Assembly: GCA_003635255.1 (NCBI GenBank)
Contig: PYJC01000176.1
Span: 1-34,956 of the forward strand
Direction: 5' to 3'
Length of the DNA: 34,956 nucleotides
Source of the DNA: Candidatus Poribacteria bacterium
GTDB taxonomy: Bacteria > Poribacteria > WGA-4E > WGA-3G
Part shown: piece after piece, positions 23,521 through 30,777 of the stretch
How the letters are laid out: every line of letters starts with the position of its first letter
Numbering within the stretch: position 1 is the stretch's first letter
Notes under the pieces: generated by a model
Told to the model about the DNA's origin: nothing
Seen by the model: only the letters and a program-made list of their open reading frames with translations
Databases searched by the model: none
Translations under genes and position numbers: made by a program

Positions 23521-24381
23521 ATGCTGACGCAAGAACAGTGTGATTTTTACGAGGAGAACGGTTATATCGGTGTTGAGGCGGTGCTAACGGCAGAAGAGGT
23601 CGCTGATCTCCAGCGAGTCACCGATGAATTTGTTGAGAAATCGAGAGAGGTTACTGAACATACTGATATTTTTGACTTGGAACCCGGGCATACCGCAGCG
23701 AATCCACGCGTGCGTCGTATCAAAAGCCCAGCACTTTACCACACCGTCTATGATCAAACGCTACGGCACCCTAAGGTACTGGATATAGTAGAGCAACTCA
23801 TCGGATCCGGTGTTCGGTATAATGGACATAAATTAAATATGAAATATCCGGAGTTCGGAAGTCCGGTTGAATGGCATCAGGATTGGGCGTTTTATCCGCA
23901 CACCAATGACGATCTACTCGCAGTTGGGATCGTCATTGACGATATGACTGTGGAGAACGGCGCGCTGATGATAGTTCCGGGGTCTCATAAGGGACCAACT
24001 TTAGATCATCATCAAAATGGTGCTTTTATCGGGGCAGTGACGGATCCCGATTTCACGCCAGAGGGTGCTGTGCCTGTTGAATTGAAAGCAGGTGGGATCA
24101 CAATCCATCATGTTCGCGCATTACACGGTTCTGCCCCGAACACCTCTGATAAACCGAGACGCTTACTTCTTTTCCAATATTGCGCCGTAGATGCCTGGCC
24201 CCTAAAAGGCATCCCGGATTGGGACACCTTCAACGATTTGATCATCCGTGGTGAACCGACGAATCAACCGCGTATGGTAGCTGCACCCGTGCGTATGCCG
24301 GAACCTTATGCAGAGCGCAAAGGCTCTATCTACGAAGTGCAATCCCTACTGGAAAATCCGCTCTACACCAATAGACAGTAA
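23521..24381 (+). CDS. Phytanoyl-CoA-dioxygenase-like Fe(II)/2-oxoglutarate oxygenase (copy 1)
   Basis: A 286-residue protein; ATG 23521 follows GAGGAG by 7 nt, so the five extra codons upstream are not needed. It starts MLTQEQCDFYEENGYIGVEA, the usual PhyH opening. The iron ligands are His119 and Asp121 (EWHQDWAF) and His202 (ALHGSAPN); Arg213/214 (KPRRLLLF) would bind 2-oxoglutarate. Members hydroxylate diverse small molecules in the cytoplasm and are greatly expanded in Poribacteria-like genomes; the substrate is unknown. All ligand residues are present, so it should be active. A second PhyH protein lies at 27858-28715. Confidence 0.85.
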   Translation: MLTQEQCDFYEENGYIGVEAVLTAEEVADLQRVTDEFVEKSREVTEHTDIFDLEPGHTAANPRVRRIKSPALYHTVYDQTLRHPKVLDIVEQLIGSGVRYNGHKLNMKYPEFGSPVEWHQDWAFYPHTNDDLLAVGIVIDDMTVENGALMIVPGSHKGPTLDHHQNGAFIGAVTDPDFTPEGAVPVELKAGGITIHHVRALHGSAPNTSDKPRRLLLFQYCAVDAWPLKGIPDWDTFNDLIIRGEPTNQPRMVAAPVRMPEPYAERKGSIYEVQSLLENPLYTNRQ

Positions 24382-24418
24382 GTCAGACATCAGTTTTCCT
24401 ATATTTCACCTTTACCCA

Positions 24419-24454
24419 CCAAAAAGAAATGGCGAGGTTTTGATACCTCGCCAT
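24419..24454 (-). terminator. Intrinsic terminator of the minus-strand lipoprotein cluster
   Basis: ATGGCGAGGT (24429-24438) pairs with ACCTCGCCAT (24445-24454) around a 6-nt loop. On the minus strand the stem is followed by TTTCTTTTT. It lies 45 nt beyond the stop of the gene ending at 24499, between convergent genes. Confidence 0.7.
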
Positions 24455-24498
24455 ACGATCATTAGGTACAAGCCTTGTGAGCAGATAGCAACCGCATA

Positions 24499-24996
24499 TT
24501 ATTTGTTAAGTCCGAGTCTATGGATGCGGTATGCTGTTGATTCGCGAACCTCCATCCTTTCTACACTCGCCTCAAACCCCGCGCTTTCAACTGCCTCAAC
24601 TAACGCCGTTTTTACACGCGTAGAGATAGCCTCATTAACACCGTTCGCGGGATCTGCACCAGCGACTGCTTGTAGACTAACACGAAAATACTTCGGTTCA
24701 TCAGGATTGAAACGCCATCCAATCTTATTCTCTAAAATAGAATCGTCGGTTTCGTTGCTAACTTTGCCAAATGGAAACATGGTGGTCGTTACTTTGTAGA
24801 CAGCATCATCAATAACCACGGTGTCCACCTTTTCCAGCGACCTCATGACACTGAATGTAGAGGTGAAACGTGTCATTCCGGTAACTGACAATGTGACATC
24901 AAAACCTGTTTTACCCATTTCTTCCGAAGTGCATCCGAACGTAAAAACAGACGACACGACGAAAAAATAGAGAAATAATCGACTTAACTGGCGCAT
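24499..24996 (-). CDS. Lipoprotein with degenerate HMA-like start (no CxxC)
   Basis: A 165-residue protein. Its N-terminus MRQLSRLFLYFFVVSSVFTFGC ends in a lipobox (Cys22) and starts MRQL like its upstream neighbour. The mature part contains VTLSVTGMTRFTSTFSV, which lines up with VTLAVTGMTUGGCTSAV of the gene at 25020-25397, but with Arg at the selenocysteine position and no following Cys. The C-terminal half (EPKYFRVSLQAVAGADP, TRVKTALVEAVESAGFEAS) is not HMA-like and I do not recognise it. It is the last gene of the minus-strand trio and has a terminator. It may be a diverged partner or simply share a GMT string by chance; the domain call is weak. Confidence 0.65.
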   Translation of the reverse strand: MRQLSRLFLYFFVVSSVFTFGCTSEEMGKTGFDVTLSVTGMTRFTSTFSVMRSLEKVDTVVIDDAVYKVTTTMFPFGKVSNETDDSILENKIGWRFNPDEPKYFRVSLQAVAGADPANGVNEAISTRVKTALVEAVESAGFEASVERMEVRESTAYRIHRLGLNK

Positions 24997-25019
24997 CTTA
25001 GTCTACCCAACCTAAATTT

Positions 25020-25397
25020 TTAGTTAGCGACTGTTGCCTTAAAACGCGGGTCCGCTTCAACAGCCTTAACCAACGCATCTGTTGTAACTTTGCCTTTCTC
25101 AACCTTCACTACAGCCTTATTCTCATCCATAGAAACACTGACCACTTCAGAGACACCGGCGACCTTGCTGAGTGCATCCTGCACCGCACTAGTACATCCG
25201 CCTCACGTCATCCCTGTGACAGCCAGCGTCACTTCCTCAATGCTTGTTTCTGCTGCTTGGGTTGGTGTTTCTGTCGTCTCTTCTGCCGTTTGACTCGGTG
25301 TTTCTGCGGGTTTCTTTTGCTGCGTGTCTGCGCAAGCGACAACAAATAGAAGTGCCGCAAAACAGACGAATATCATTCCCGTGTTTAACTGACGCAT
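25020..25397 (-). CDS. Selenocysteine-containing HMA-domain lipoprotein (in-frame UGA), gene B
   Basis: Read through the TGA at 25203-25205, this is a 125-residue protein. Residues 1-22 are a signal peptide with lipobox VVAC. Residues 23-55 form a Thr/Glu/Pro-rich linker. Residues 56-125 are one heavy-metal-associated domain: VTLAVTGMTUGGCTSAV, then GVSEVVSVSMDENKAVVKV and DALVKAVEADPRF. The UGA replaces the first Cys of the metal-binding GMTCxxC (Sec65, Cys68), and everything after it is a normal, conserved HMA fold. This argues strongly against a pseudogene. A conventional gene call would stop at the UGA, giving a 64-residue fragment. Probably an envelope-anchored metal or mercury/copper-type chaperone, or a thiol/selenol redox protein. 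The metal is unknown. Gene A lies upstream with 165 nt between them. Confidence 0.8.
25172..25184 (-). promoter_or_regulatory. Candidate bacterial SECIS hairpin of gene B
   Basis: On the minus strand, GTGCA and TGCAC pair around a GGA loop. The stem starts 19 nt after the UGA at 25203-25205, inside the coding sequence, so the loop sits about 24 nt downstream. That is within the distance seen for bacterial SECIS loops. The homologous hairpin in gene A has the same offset. Confidence 0.5.
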
Positions 25398-25523
25398 GAG
25401 TCTATCCCTCTTATTTGTAGAGCGATTTCATGTCGCTCCTTTTCAGGTTTATCTATAAAAATGATTAGAACTCGGATTAAGGTTACAAAAACGCGGTGAT
25501 TTGTAACCGATTCAGACAGGAAA

Positions 25524-25540
25524 GGTGGGTAAAGCCCACC
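25524..25540 (-). terminator. Possible terminator after gene A
   Basis: On the minus strand GGTGGG and CCCACC pair around CTTTA and are followed by TTTCCTGTCT. It is 23 nt beyond the stop of gene A. The T-run is short, so termination may be partial. Confidence 0.4.
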
Positions 25541-25562
25541 CTTCCGGTTAAGCGATTAAGCT

Positions 25563-25859
25563 TTATTCAGCAACTTTGGCACTGAAACCTGTGTCTGTAA
25601 TGACCTTGGCGACTTTGTCAGCTGAAACCTTACTCTTCTCAATCTTTACAACAGCTGTATTGCTCTCATCAGAGACGCTTACCACTTCAGTAACACCGGG
25701 AGTGTTCTTGAGTGCTTCCTGCACTTTGCTGGTACATGCGCCTCACGTCATGCCCGTGACATCGAACGTTACTTCTTGGATCTTTTCACCGAAAAGTCCA
25801 CAACCGACCATGAAGACAAAGACAACAAGGAAAATCAGCGATAATCTTGCGATGTGCAT
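25563..25859 (-). CDS. Selenocysteine-containing HMA-domain lipoprotein (in-frame UGA), gene A
   Basis: A 98-residue protein when read through the TGA at 25743-25745. AAGGAGG lies 8 nt before the ATG. Residues 1-20 are a lipoprotein signal (VVFVFMVGC). The HMA domain follows at once: VTFDVTGMTUGACTSKVQEA, GVTEVVSVSDESNTAVVKI and DKVAKVITDTGFSAKVAE. Sec39 replaces the first Cys of GMTCxxC and Cys42 is retained. The frame after the UGA remains conserved to the family end, with about 60% similarity to gene B by eye. The two genes are tandem duplicates. An automatic call would miss this gene or truncate it to 38 residues. Function: envelope metal capture or transfer, or selenol-based redox, is inferred from the family. 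Confidence 0.8.
25712..25724 (-). promoter_or_regulatory. Candidate bacterial SECIS hairpin of gene A
   Basis: On the minus strand GTGC and GCAC pair around AGGAA, starting 19 nt after the UGA at 25743-25745. Position and G-containing loop match the hairpin of gene B, although the stem is only 4 bp. Confidence 0.45.
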
Positions 25860-26083
25860 GGGTTAACCTCCTTAGAATTAGTTGACTATCATTCTAACAC
25901 GTATCAATTTTTTTGGCAACATATTTTTACAAAATGATGAAAACGCCCTATAGTTACGCACCAAATCCTCGAAAAGTTACCTTCAACGCTATTCTGTCTC
26001 TGCCATAGCGCGTATAACTGCAGTGACAACGTGCCGTTTTATTAACTCTACCCGAGAGACGCTTTCGGTGTTTTTCTATTGTT

Positions 26084-26174
26084 TAGGACTTACGCATTCC
26101 TCCTTAAAGTCCCCCTGATAAGGGGGATTTAGGGGGTTTATAACATGAAAAATATCACTTTTGCGTAAGTCCTG
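26084..26174. mobile_element. MITE-like element with AGGACTTACGCA inverted repeats
   Basis: AGGACTTACGCA (26085-26096) and TGCGTAAGTCCT (26162-26173) are perfect inverted repeats. TTGTT lies directly outside both ends (26079-26083 and 26175-26179) as a probable 5-bp target duplication. The interior has a CCCCCT...AGGGGG hairpin and no gene. The right flank is the stop region of the UvrC-like gene, which ends 4 nt from the element. The rest of the gap from 25860 to 26083 shows no supportable gene or signal apart from the ribosome-binding site of gene A. Confidence 0.65.
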
Positions 26175-26177
26175 TTG

Positions 26178-26927
26178 TTATTGGGTTACCTTCCGATGCA
26201 CGTCCAAGAATGTGAAGACCTTTTGAATCCGTTGCAACTGCTTTTGAAACGCAGCAGCACGCTCAAATTGCAGCACCTCCGACGCTTTATCCCGTTTAGC
26301 AACCAGGCTCGTCTGCACTTTTTCATATTCTCCATCTAACAAATTAACGATATCCGTAATCATCTCTCCATAACGTTCGCGCGTAATCAACGCTGCGCAA
26401 GGGGCATCGCATCGCTTTAGGTCGTACTGAAAACAGGCACGAAAACCCAAAACCGGTGTGATCTCGCCTTCACATGTCCGAACTGGAAAGATCCGCTGTA
26501 AAACATCAATCGCTTCATCCGTCCATCGACGACTCGACAACGGACCGAAATATCGCGCACCATCGGGTTGTGTTTCGGACACCCGATCAAGGCGCGGAAA
26601 AGCCTCTCCAACGTCTATCCGAATGTACCAAGATGTCCGTCCGTATTTTAGAGCAGTGTTATAAGAGGGTTGATATTCTTGAATCAATCGCGATTCGAGG
26701 AAGAGTGCCTCTTGCTCTGAACGACAAATCTGATACCGGACATCTGTTGTCCAACGGATAAGCCGTTTGATCTTGCTCGGGCGGTTCTTCGTTTTATGGA
26801 GATAAGAACGCACCCGTTTCCGTAAGCATTTCGCCTTGCCGATATAGAGGATCGTCCCCGTGGCTCCACGAAAAAAATAGACCCCCGGATCCGATGGCAC
26901 ATCGGCTATCATTTCTTGCGTTAGCAT
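26178..26927 (-). CDS. Short UvrC-like GIY-YIG endonuclease
   Basis: A 249-residue protein matching the N-terminal half of UvrC, the incision subunit of nucleotide excision repair. The GIY-YIG domain is at residues about 14-95 (DPGVYFFRGATGTILYIGKA, then CLRKRVRSYL). Next come ARYFGPLSSRRWTDEAIDVL and FRACFQYDLKRCDAPC, the Cys-rich linker of UvrC, and a UVR motif (VLQFERAAAFQKQLQRIQ) near residues 215-235. The C-terminal RNase H-like nuclease and HhH domains of full UvrC (about 600 residues) are absent. It may act like Cho, making the 3' incision only, or be a truncated relic. The stop lies next to a MITE, but the codon precedes the inserted sequence. A complete uvrC elsewhere is expected but not visible. 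Confidence 0.8.
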   Translation of the reverse strand: MLTQEMIADVPSDPGVYFFRGATGTILYIGKAKCLRKRVRSYLHKTKNRPSKIKRLIRWTTDVRYQICRSEQEALFLESRLIQEYQPSYNTALKYGRTSWYIRIDVGEAFPRLDRVSETQPDGARYFGPLSSRRWTDEAIDVLQRIFPVRTCEGEITPVLGFRACFQYDLKRCDAPCAALITRERYGEMITDIVNLLDGEYEKVQTSLVAKRDKASEVLQFERAAAFQKQLQRIQKVFTFLDVHRKVTQ

Positions 26928-27025
26928 CAGTCAATTCACAGAATAATATTTGTTGCTTTCAATTTAATCTATCATACTTTCCCAAACAATTCAACGGAAA
27001 AGACGCTTTGACGCTGCCCGATCTG

Positions 27026-27054
27026 TTGACATATTTCTCCCTTTCTGCTAAACT
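27026..27054 (+). promoter_or_regulatory. Probable sigma70-type promoter of the LamG-PhyH-sulfatase block
   Basis: TTGACA (27026-27031), a 17-nt spacer, and TAAACT (4 of 6 to TATAAT) at 27049-27054; ATG 27082 is 28 nt downstream, with GGGAGG in between. Confidence 0.5.
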
Positions 27055-27081
27055 CATACATCATCAAGGGAGGATAGAAAC

Positions 27082-27828
27082 ATGAAACAGGTATTTTGGC
27101 TCGCTATCATTGGAGGTTTGTGTATAGCAACGTGCCCGATTTCTGCAGAACTGCTGGATGATGCCGTTGGTATTTGGCTTTTTGATGAGGGTAAAGGCGG
27201 GACCGCTGCAGATACATCGGGCAATGGAAACGACGGCACGATTACCGGCGCGAAATGGGCAGAAGGCAAATTCGGCGGCGCATTGGAATTTGAACCACCG
27301 CATGTTGTGACCGTTGAACCCGCTGATAGCCTCAATTTCAAAGACCAAATGACCATCGCGACTTGGGTCTATATGAATAAAGGCGTTTCTGATACTGCTA
27401 TTCGACGAAACGGTTCTTATTTGTTGGAGGTTCAATCGGCAACTGAAAGAGTGCCGGGGGGTTACGTCTTCGGCATCTGGTCGGGTGGTGGGTTCACAGG
27501 GGGTGTGTGGGGAAAAACCGTCGTTGAACCTGAAAAATGGTATCACATTGTCGGACTCTACAACGGCAGCGAGATGCAACTTTATGTGGACGGCACGCTT
27601 GAAGCCACTACCAAACAGGACGGTGATGTAGATCAAGCAGGCGAACTGCTTTTCGGGACCTTCGGAGGTGAGAAATTCATCGGCAGATTGGACGAGATCA
27701 TCTTCTTTGACCGTGGTATTACAGAGGATGAGATCGCAGCGTTGATGAAGGGTGTAGAGGCTGTCTTACCCGTTTCCCCGAACGGCTTGCTCACGACGAC
27801 ATGGGGACGACTCAAGGCAAAGCAATAG
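27082..27828 (+). CDS. Exported LamG-domain protein with TTTWG C-terminal tag (copy 2)
   Basis: A 248-residue protein with a signal peptide (about residues 1-22) and one LamG-like jellyroll: VGIWLFDEGKGGTAADTSGN, GKFGGALEFE, MTIATWVYMN, WYHIVGLYNGSEMQLYVDGT and LDEIIFFDRGITEDEI. It closely parallels the proteins at 17715-18464 and 32744-33502. The end is LPVSPNGLLTTTWGRLKAKQ, the shared tag; the LPVSP also occurs in the TolB-like protein. It begins the glycan block: the PhyH gene starts 29 nt later and the sulfatase 3 nt after that. Probably a surface or periplasmic carbohydrate-binding protein. Confidence 0.85.
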   Translation: MKQVFWLAIIGGLCIATCPISAELLDDAVGIWLFDEGKGGTAADTSGNGNDGTITGAKWAEGKFGGALEFEPPHVVTVEPADSLNFKDQMTIATWVYMNKGVSDTAIRRNGSYLLEVQSATERVPGGYVFGIWSGGGFTGGVWGKTVVEPEKWYHIVGLYNGSEMQLYVDGTLEATTKQDGDVDQAGELLFGTFGGEKFIGRLDEIIFFDRGITEDEIAALMKGVEAVLPVSPNGLLTTTWGRLKAKQ

Positions 27829-27857
27829 GCAGATATTACGAAAGGGAAGACACACTT

Positions 27858-28715
27858 ATGCATGATTGGCAACCGACCTCTGCACAAAAAGAACAATATG
27901 AGAACGAAGGCTACTTTATCCTTCGCAATATTATCTCAGAAGACTTGGCTGCGCAACTTCGCGGCGTGATTCGTAATCACATCATGCTACCCGATCCCGG
28001 ACAGTTCGCTGATATTGATCCCATGGATCCGATGGACGATTCGCCACAAGGACGTATCGCACGTTATCGTAAACTCAGCAACTTCTGCGTCCAATCGCCA
28101 CTGATATGGCACAATATCCATGCCGGTCCTGAAATACTGAATATCGCACGCTATTTCCTTGGTGATGACATTATTATGAAGTACAATAGTTGCTTCCTTA
28201 AACCCGCACGCACTGGCAGCGCAACACCGTGGCACCAAGATAATGGACTCTGGCGCGATGGTGAAACCGAACCTTTCAATTTCTGGACACCCCTTGAACC
28301 CGCAACGCGGGAAAATGGATGCATGCAGTTCATACCCGGTAGCCACAAAACCGAGATTATAGAACACGTCTTGTATCCTGATAGCATACACGGCGAACTA
28401 CCACGAGAAACCGTTCAGGAGATGATCGAAAAGCAAGGCGTACATCACATTGAATTGGGTACCGGAGATGTCGTCATCTGGCACAGCAGTCTTTGGCACT
28501 ATAGCCCGCCAAACAAAACTGAGCGGAGCCGTATTGCTGTCGCAGGTGTCTATACAAATCCAGAAATCGTCAAGACAAGCAAACGCTTCTGGCATAACTT
28601 TCGATGGGTAATGAAGGACGGTGCGATCTGCACACAATTTCCACCGGAAAATGTCGAGATGGAAATCGAAAATCCTCAGAAACCGAAGCCATTCCGACCT
28701 GCTGAGGACTATTAA
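27858..28715 (+). CDS. Phytanoyl-CoA-dioxygenase-like Fe(II)/2-oxoglutarate oxygenase (copy 2)
   Basis: A 285-residue protein; ATG 27858 gives MHDWQPTSAQKEQYENEGYF, the usual PhyH opening, and a purine-rich AAAGGGAAG lies upstream. The iron site is His126/Asp128 (PWHQDNGLW) and His214 (WHSSLWHYSPPN); SRIAVAG carries the 2-oxoglutarate Arg. It is distantly related to the copy at 23521-24381. The sulfatase ATG follows the stop by 3 nt, so the two are co-translated. The pairing suggests the oxygenase acts on a sulfated or O-alkylated substrate, but this is inference. Confidence 0.85.
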   Translation: MHDWQPTSAQKEQYENEGYFILRNIISEDLAAQLRGVIRNHIMLPDPGQFADIDPMDPMDDSPQGRIARYRKLSNFCVQSPLIWHNIHAGPEILNIARYFLGDDIIMKYNSCFLKPARTGSATPWHQDNGLWRDGETEPFNFWTPLEPATRENGCMQFIPGSHKTEIIEHVLYPDSIHGELPRETVQEMIEKQGVHHIELGTGDVVIWHSSLWHYSPPNKTERSRIAVAGVYTNPEIVKTSKRFWHNFRWVMKDGAICTQFPPENVEMEIENPQKPKPFRPAEDY

Positions 28716-28718
28716 CCC

Positions 28719-30056
28719 ATGGCATTAAAGAAGCCAAATATCGTTATCTATCTTTCCGATGATCACGGCTGGGAGTACCTCGGTTGCTACGGGAACGAAT
28801 ATATCCAAACCCCACACTTGGACGGTATCGCAGAAGAAGGTATCCATTTCACACACGCTTTCACACCGACACCGACATGCGCCCCCTCCCGCTCGACACT
28901 CTATACCGGTCTCTATCCAGCTCGACACGGCGCAATGGGGAATCATACAGAATGCCATGCACATCTCAAATCACTACCAAGTACGCTCCGCGAACTCGGT
29001 TATCGCGTCGCAATCGCTGGAAAAACGCATGTAAAACCGGAAACTCTCTTCGATTTTGAATACATCGGCGGTTTTCTGCCTAAGCGTCCGGAACATAGAC
29101 GAAAATACCGAGCGGAAGGACTTGATACGGGGCCAGTCAAACGCTTCCTTTCAAGCCATCGACAAGAAAATCCAGATCAACCGATCTGCCTTATCCTTGG
29201 TGATAGCAATCCGCACGTCACATGGGAACCGAATAAAATTTATGACCCCGATGCCTTGCCATTGCCACCTTATATCGCCGACACCCCTATTGCCCGAAAT
29301 GCGCTTACTAACTACTATCAAGACATCACCACAATGGATACTCGTATCGGTGAAGTTGACAAAATGCTGGAAACACACGGATACACCGACAATACACTGT
29401 TCATCTACACCACTGACCACGGTTCTGAATGGCCACACTGTAAATGGACACTCTATGACACCGGCACGCGTCTGCCGTTCATCGCGAGGTGGCGCGGTGA
29501 GATTCCCGCGGATACTGTCACCGACGCGATGATTTCACACGTCGATTTCTTTCCTACGCTTATAGACATCGCAGGTGGTCAACCGTCGGACGATGACGAT
29601 TTAGATGGTAAAAGTTTTAAGAAAGTCTTACTCGGTCAACAGGCAACTTTCCGGGATAAAATTTACGGCACACATACCCGCGACGGCAACATGAACGTGT
29701 TTCCGCAACGCTGTGTCCGAGATACCCGCTATAAGTATATCTTGAATCTGATGCCTGAGAACAGATGGACAACCCATTTCACTGAAGTTGAAGGCATTCC
29801 AGAAAGCCACGCTGAGGTATGGAAAAGTTGGGTGAAAAAAGCTGAGACAGATCCACAAACCGCACAACTCATCTATCTCACGCAACATCATCCCGTGGAG
29901 GAACTATATGACATAACGATGGATCCGTACGAGTTCAACAATTTAGCTTTCAGTGCGGAGACGCGTCCGATTCTCGAAAAGATGCGCACCGATGTTCGCT
30001 ACTGGATGCGCTCACAAAATGACGAAGGGAAGCGTGAAATATGCAATTCAAATTGA
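28719..30056 (+). CDS. Sulfatase (Cys-type, formylglycine-dependent)
   Basis: A 445-residue member of the arylsulfatase/alkaline-phosphatase superfamily that hydrolyses sulfate esters. Start: [21 protein letters not shown] with the metal-binding DD pair. The modification site is Cys54 in [11 protein letters not shown] (C-x-P-S-R), which must be converted to formylglycine by a sulfatase-modifying enzyme not found in this window. Further elements: [29 protein letters not shown] (metal site), RLPFIARW and [18 protein letters not shown]. Length is normal. No signal peptide is visible, so it may be cytoplasmic. It probably removes sulfate from imported glycan fragments. A hairpin follows its stop. 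Confidence 0.9.
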   Translation: MALKKPNIVIYLSDDHGWEYLGCYGNEYIQTPHLDGIAEEGIHFTHAFTPTPTCAPSRSTLYTGLYPARHGAMGNHTECHAHLKSLPSTLRELGYRVAIAGKTHVKPETLFDFEYIGGFLPKRPEHRRKYRAEGLDTGPVKRFLSSHRQENPDQPICLILGDSNPHVTWEPNKIYDPDALPLPPYIADTPIARNALTNYYQDITTMDTRIGEVDKMLETHGYTDNTLFIYTTDHGSEWPHCKWTLYDTGTRLPFIARWRGEIPADTVTDAMISHVDFFPTLIDIAGGQPSDDDDLDGKSFKKVLLGQQATFRDKIYGTHTRDGNMNVFPQRCVRDTRYKYILNLMPENRWTTHFTEVEGIPESHAEVWKSWVKKAETDPQTAQLIYLTQHHPVEELYDITMDPYEFNNLAFSAETRPILEKMRTDVRYWMRSQNDEGKREICNSN

Positions 30057-30075
30057 TAACACATTATCTCATAAA

Positions 30076-30102
30076 CCCGAAACGGAAAACCCCGTTTTCG
30101 GG
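30076..30102 (+). terminator. Possible terminator after the sulfatase gene
   Basis: CCCGAAACGG (30076-30085) pairs with CCGTTTTCGGG (30092-30102) with one bulged T, then CACTTTTAGTTT follows. It is 20 nt after the stop, before ATG 30116. It favours a separate start for the peroxiredoxin gene rather than the frame opening at 30041, which overlaps the sulfatase. Confidence 0.45.
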
Positions 30103-30115
30103 CACTTTTAGTTTA

Positions 30116-30700
30116 ATGAACTTAGTGAACCTTTCAATCCTATTTGCTGCCGTTATCTTCTTGTGTCCGGCATGTGACAAACCAGAGCAGACTTTACAAG
30201 ATATTATGTCTCCAGAGGAGACAGTCGAGCAACTCCCGTTGGGTGAGGGACTCGTCATCGGTGCAACGGCACCTGCGTTCTCGTTGCCGGATGCAGACGG
30301 AAATATACATAGTCTCTCCAATTACAGCGGACAAAAGTTGGTGATTGTCTTTTATCGGTTTGGTACATGAGGCTTCTGTCAAGCGCAACTCGGCGAGTTG
30401 CAAACAGGTTATGAGGACATTAAAGCACAAGATGCCGAAATAATTGCGATTAGTACCGATTCACAAGCTCTTACAGGTTTAACAAGGCAGAATCTCGGGA
30501 TAACATATCTCATACTCTCGGATGAAAATAAGGCAGCGATTGATGCCTATAATGTGATTGATACGGGTAACACGCGTATCGCGCGCCCAGCAACCTATAT
30601 TATTGACCAAGGCGGGCATATTACATGGAAGTTCCTTGATGTCAGATTTGATACGCGCGTCAGTTCCGAGCAGATTCTGACTGAATTGAAAAAATTGTAG
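30116..30700 (+). CDS. Selenocysteine-containing peroxiredoxin-like (AhpC/TSA, redoxin) envelope protein with in-frame UGA
   Basis: Reading through the TGA at 30368-30370 gives a 194-residue protein from ATG 30116. The N-terminus [20 protein letters not shown] is a signal peptide with a weak lipobox. The redoxin domain runs from [20 protein letters not shown] to the end: [31 protein letters not shown], then [39 protein letters not shown] and ITWKF. In Cys homologues the site reads YRGxWCPFCRAQLGEL; here the first Cys of CxxC is Sec85 and Cys88 is kept. The frame after the UGA is a complete, well-conserved redoxin C-terminus, so the UGA is not a random nonsense mutation. It probably reduces peroxides or envelope thiols. 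An automatic call would give two fragments, one ending at 30370 and one starting at 30398. Confidence 0.85.
30376..30407 (+). promoter_or_regulatory. Candidate bacterial SECIS hairpin of the peroxiredoxin gene
   Basis: GCAACTC (30385-30391) and GAGTTGC (30395-30401) form a perfect 7-bp stem with a GGC loop. CTGT (30376-30379) and ACAG (30404-30407) extend it across an asymmetric internal loop. The apical loop starts 22 nt after the UGA, as in known bacterial SECIS elements. Confidence 0.65.
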
Positions 30701-30777
30701 AACCTACACAACGATTTCAAAAGTCCTCCTGATAAGGGGGTGTTTTTGCTGGGGTGTTTCTTCTAAGGGGGTTAAAA

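Noticed and set aside
24308..24799. 163-residue plus-strand ORF after the first PhyH gene
   Set aside because: It is the antisense shadow of the PhyH 3' end and of the minus-strand lipoprotein gene.
25203..25745. Reassignment of UGA to an amino acid genome-wide
   Set aside because: Several clear genes in the window end in TGA at the expected place, and the internal UGAs occur only at CxxC positions.
27766..27780. LPVSP near the C-termini as a sortase LPxTG signal
   Set aside because: No TG, no hydrophobic helix and no basic tail follow; the TTTWG end comes instead.
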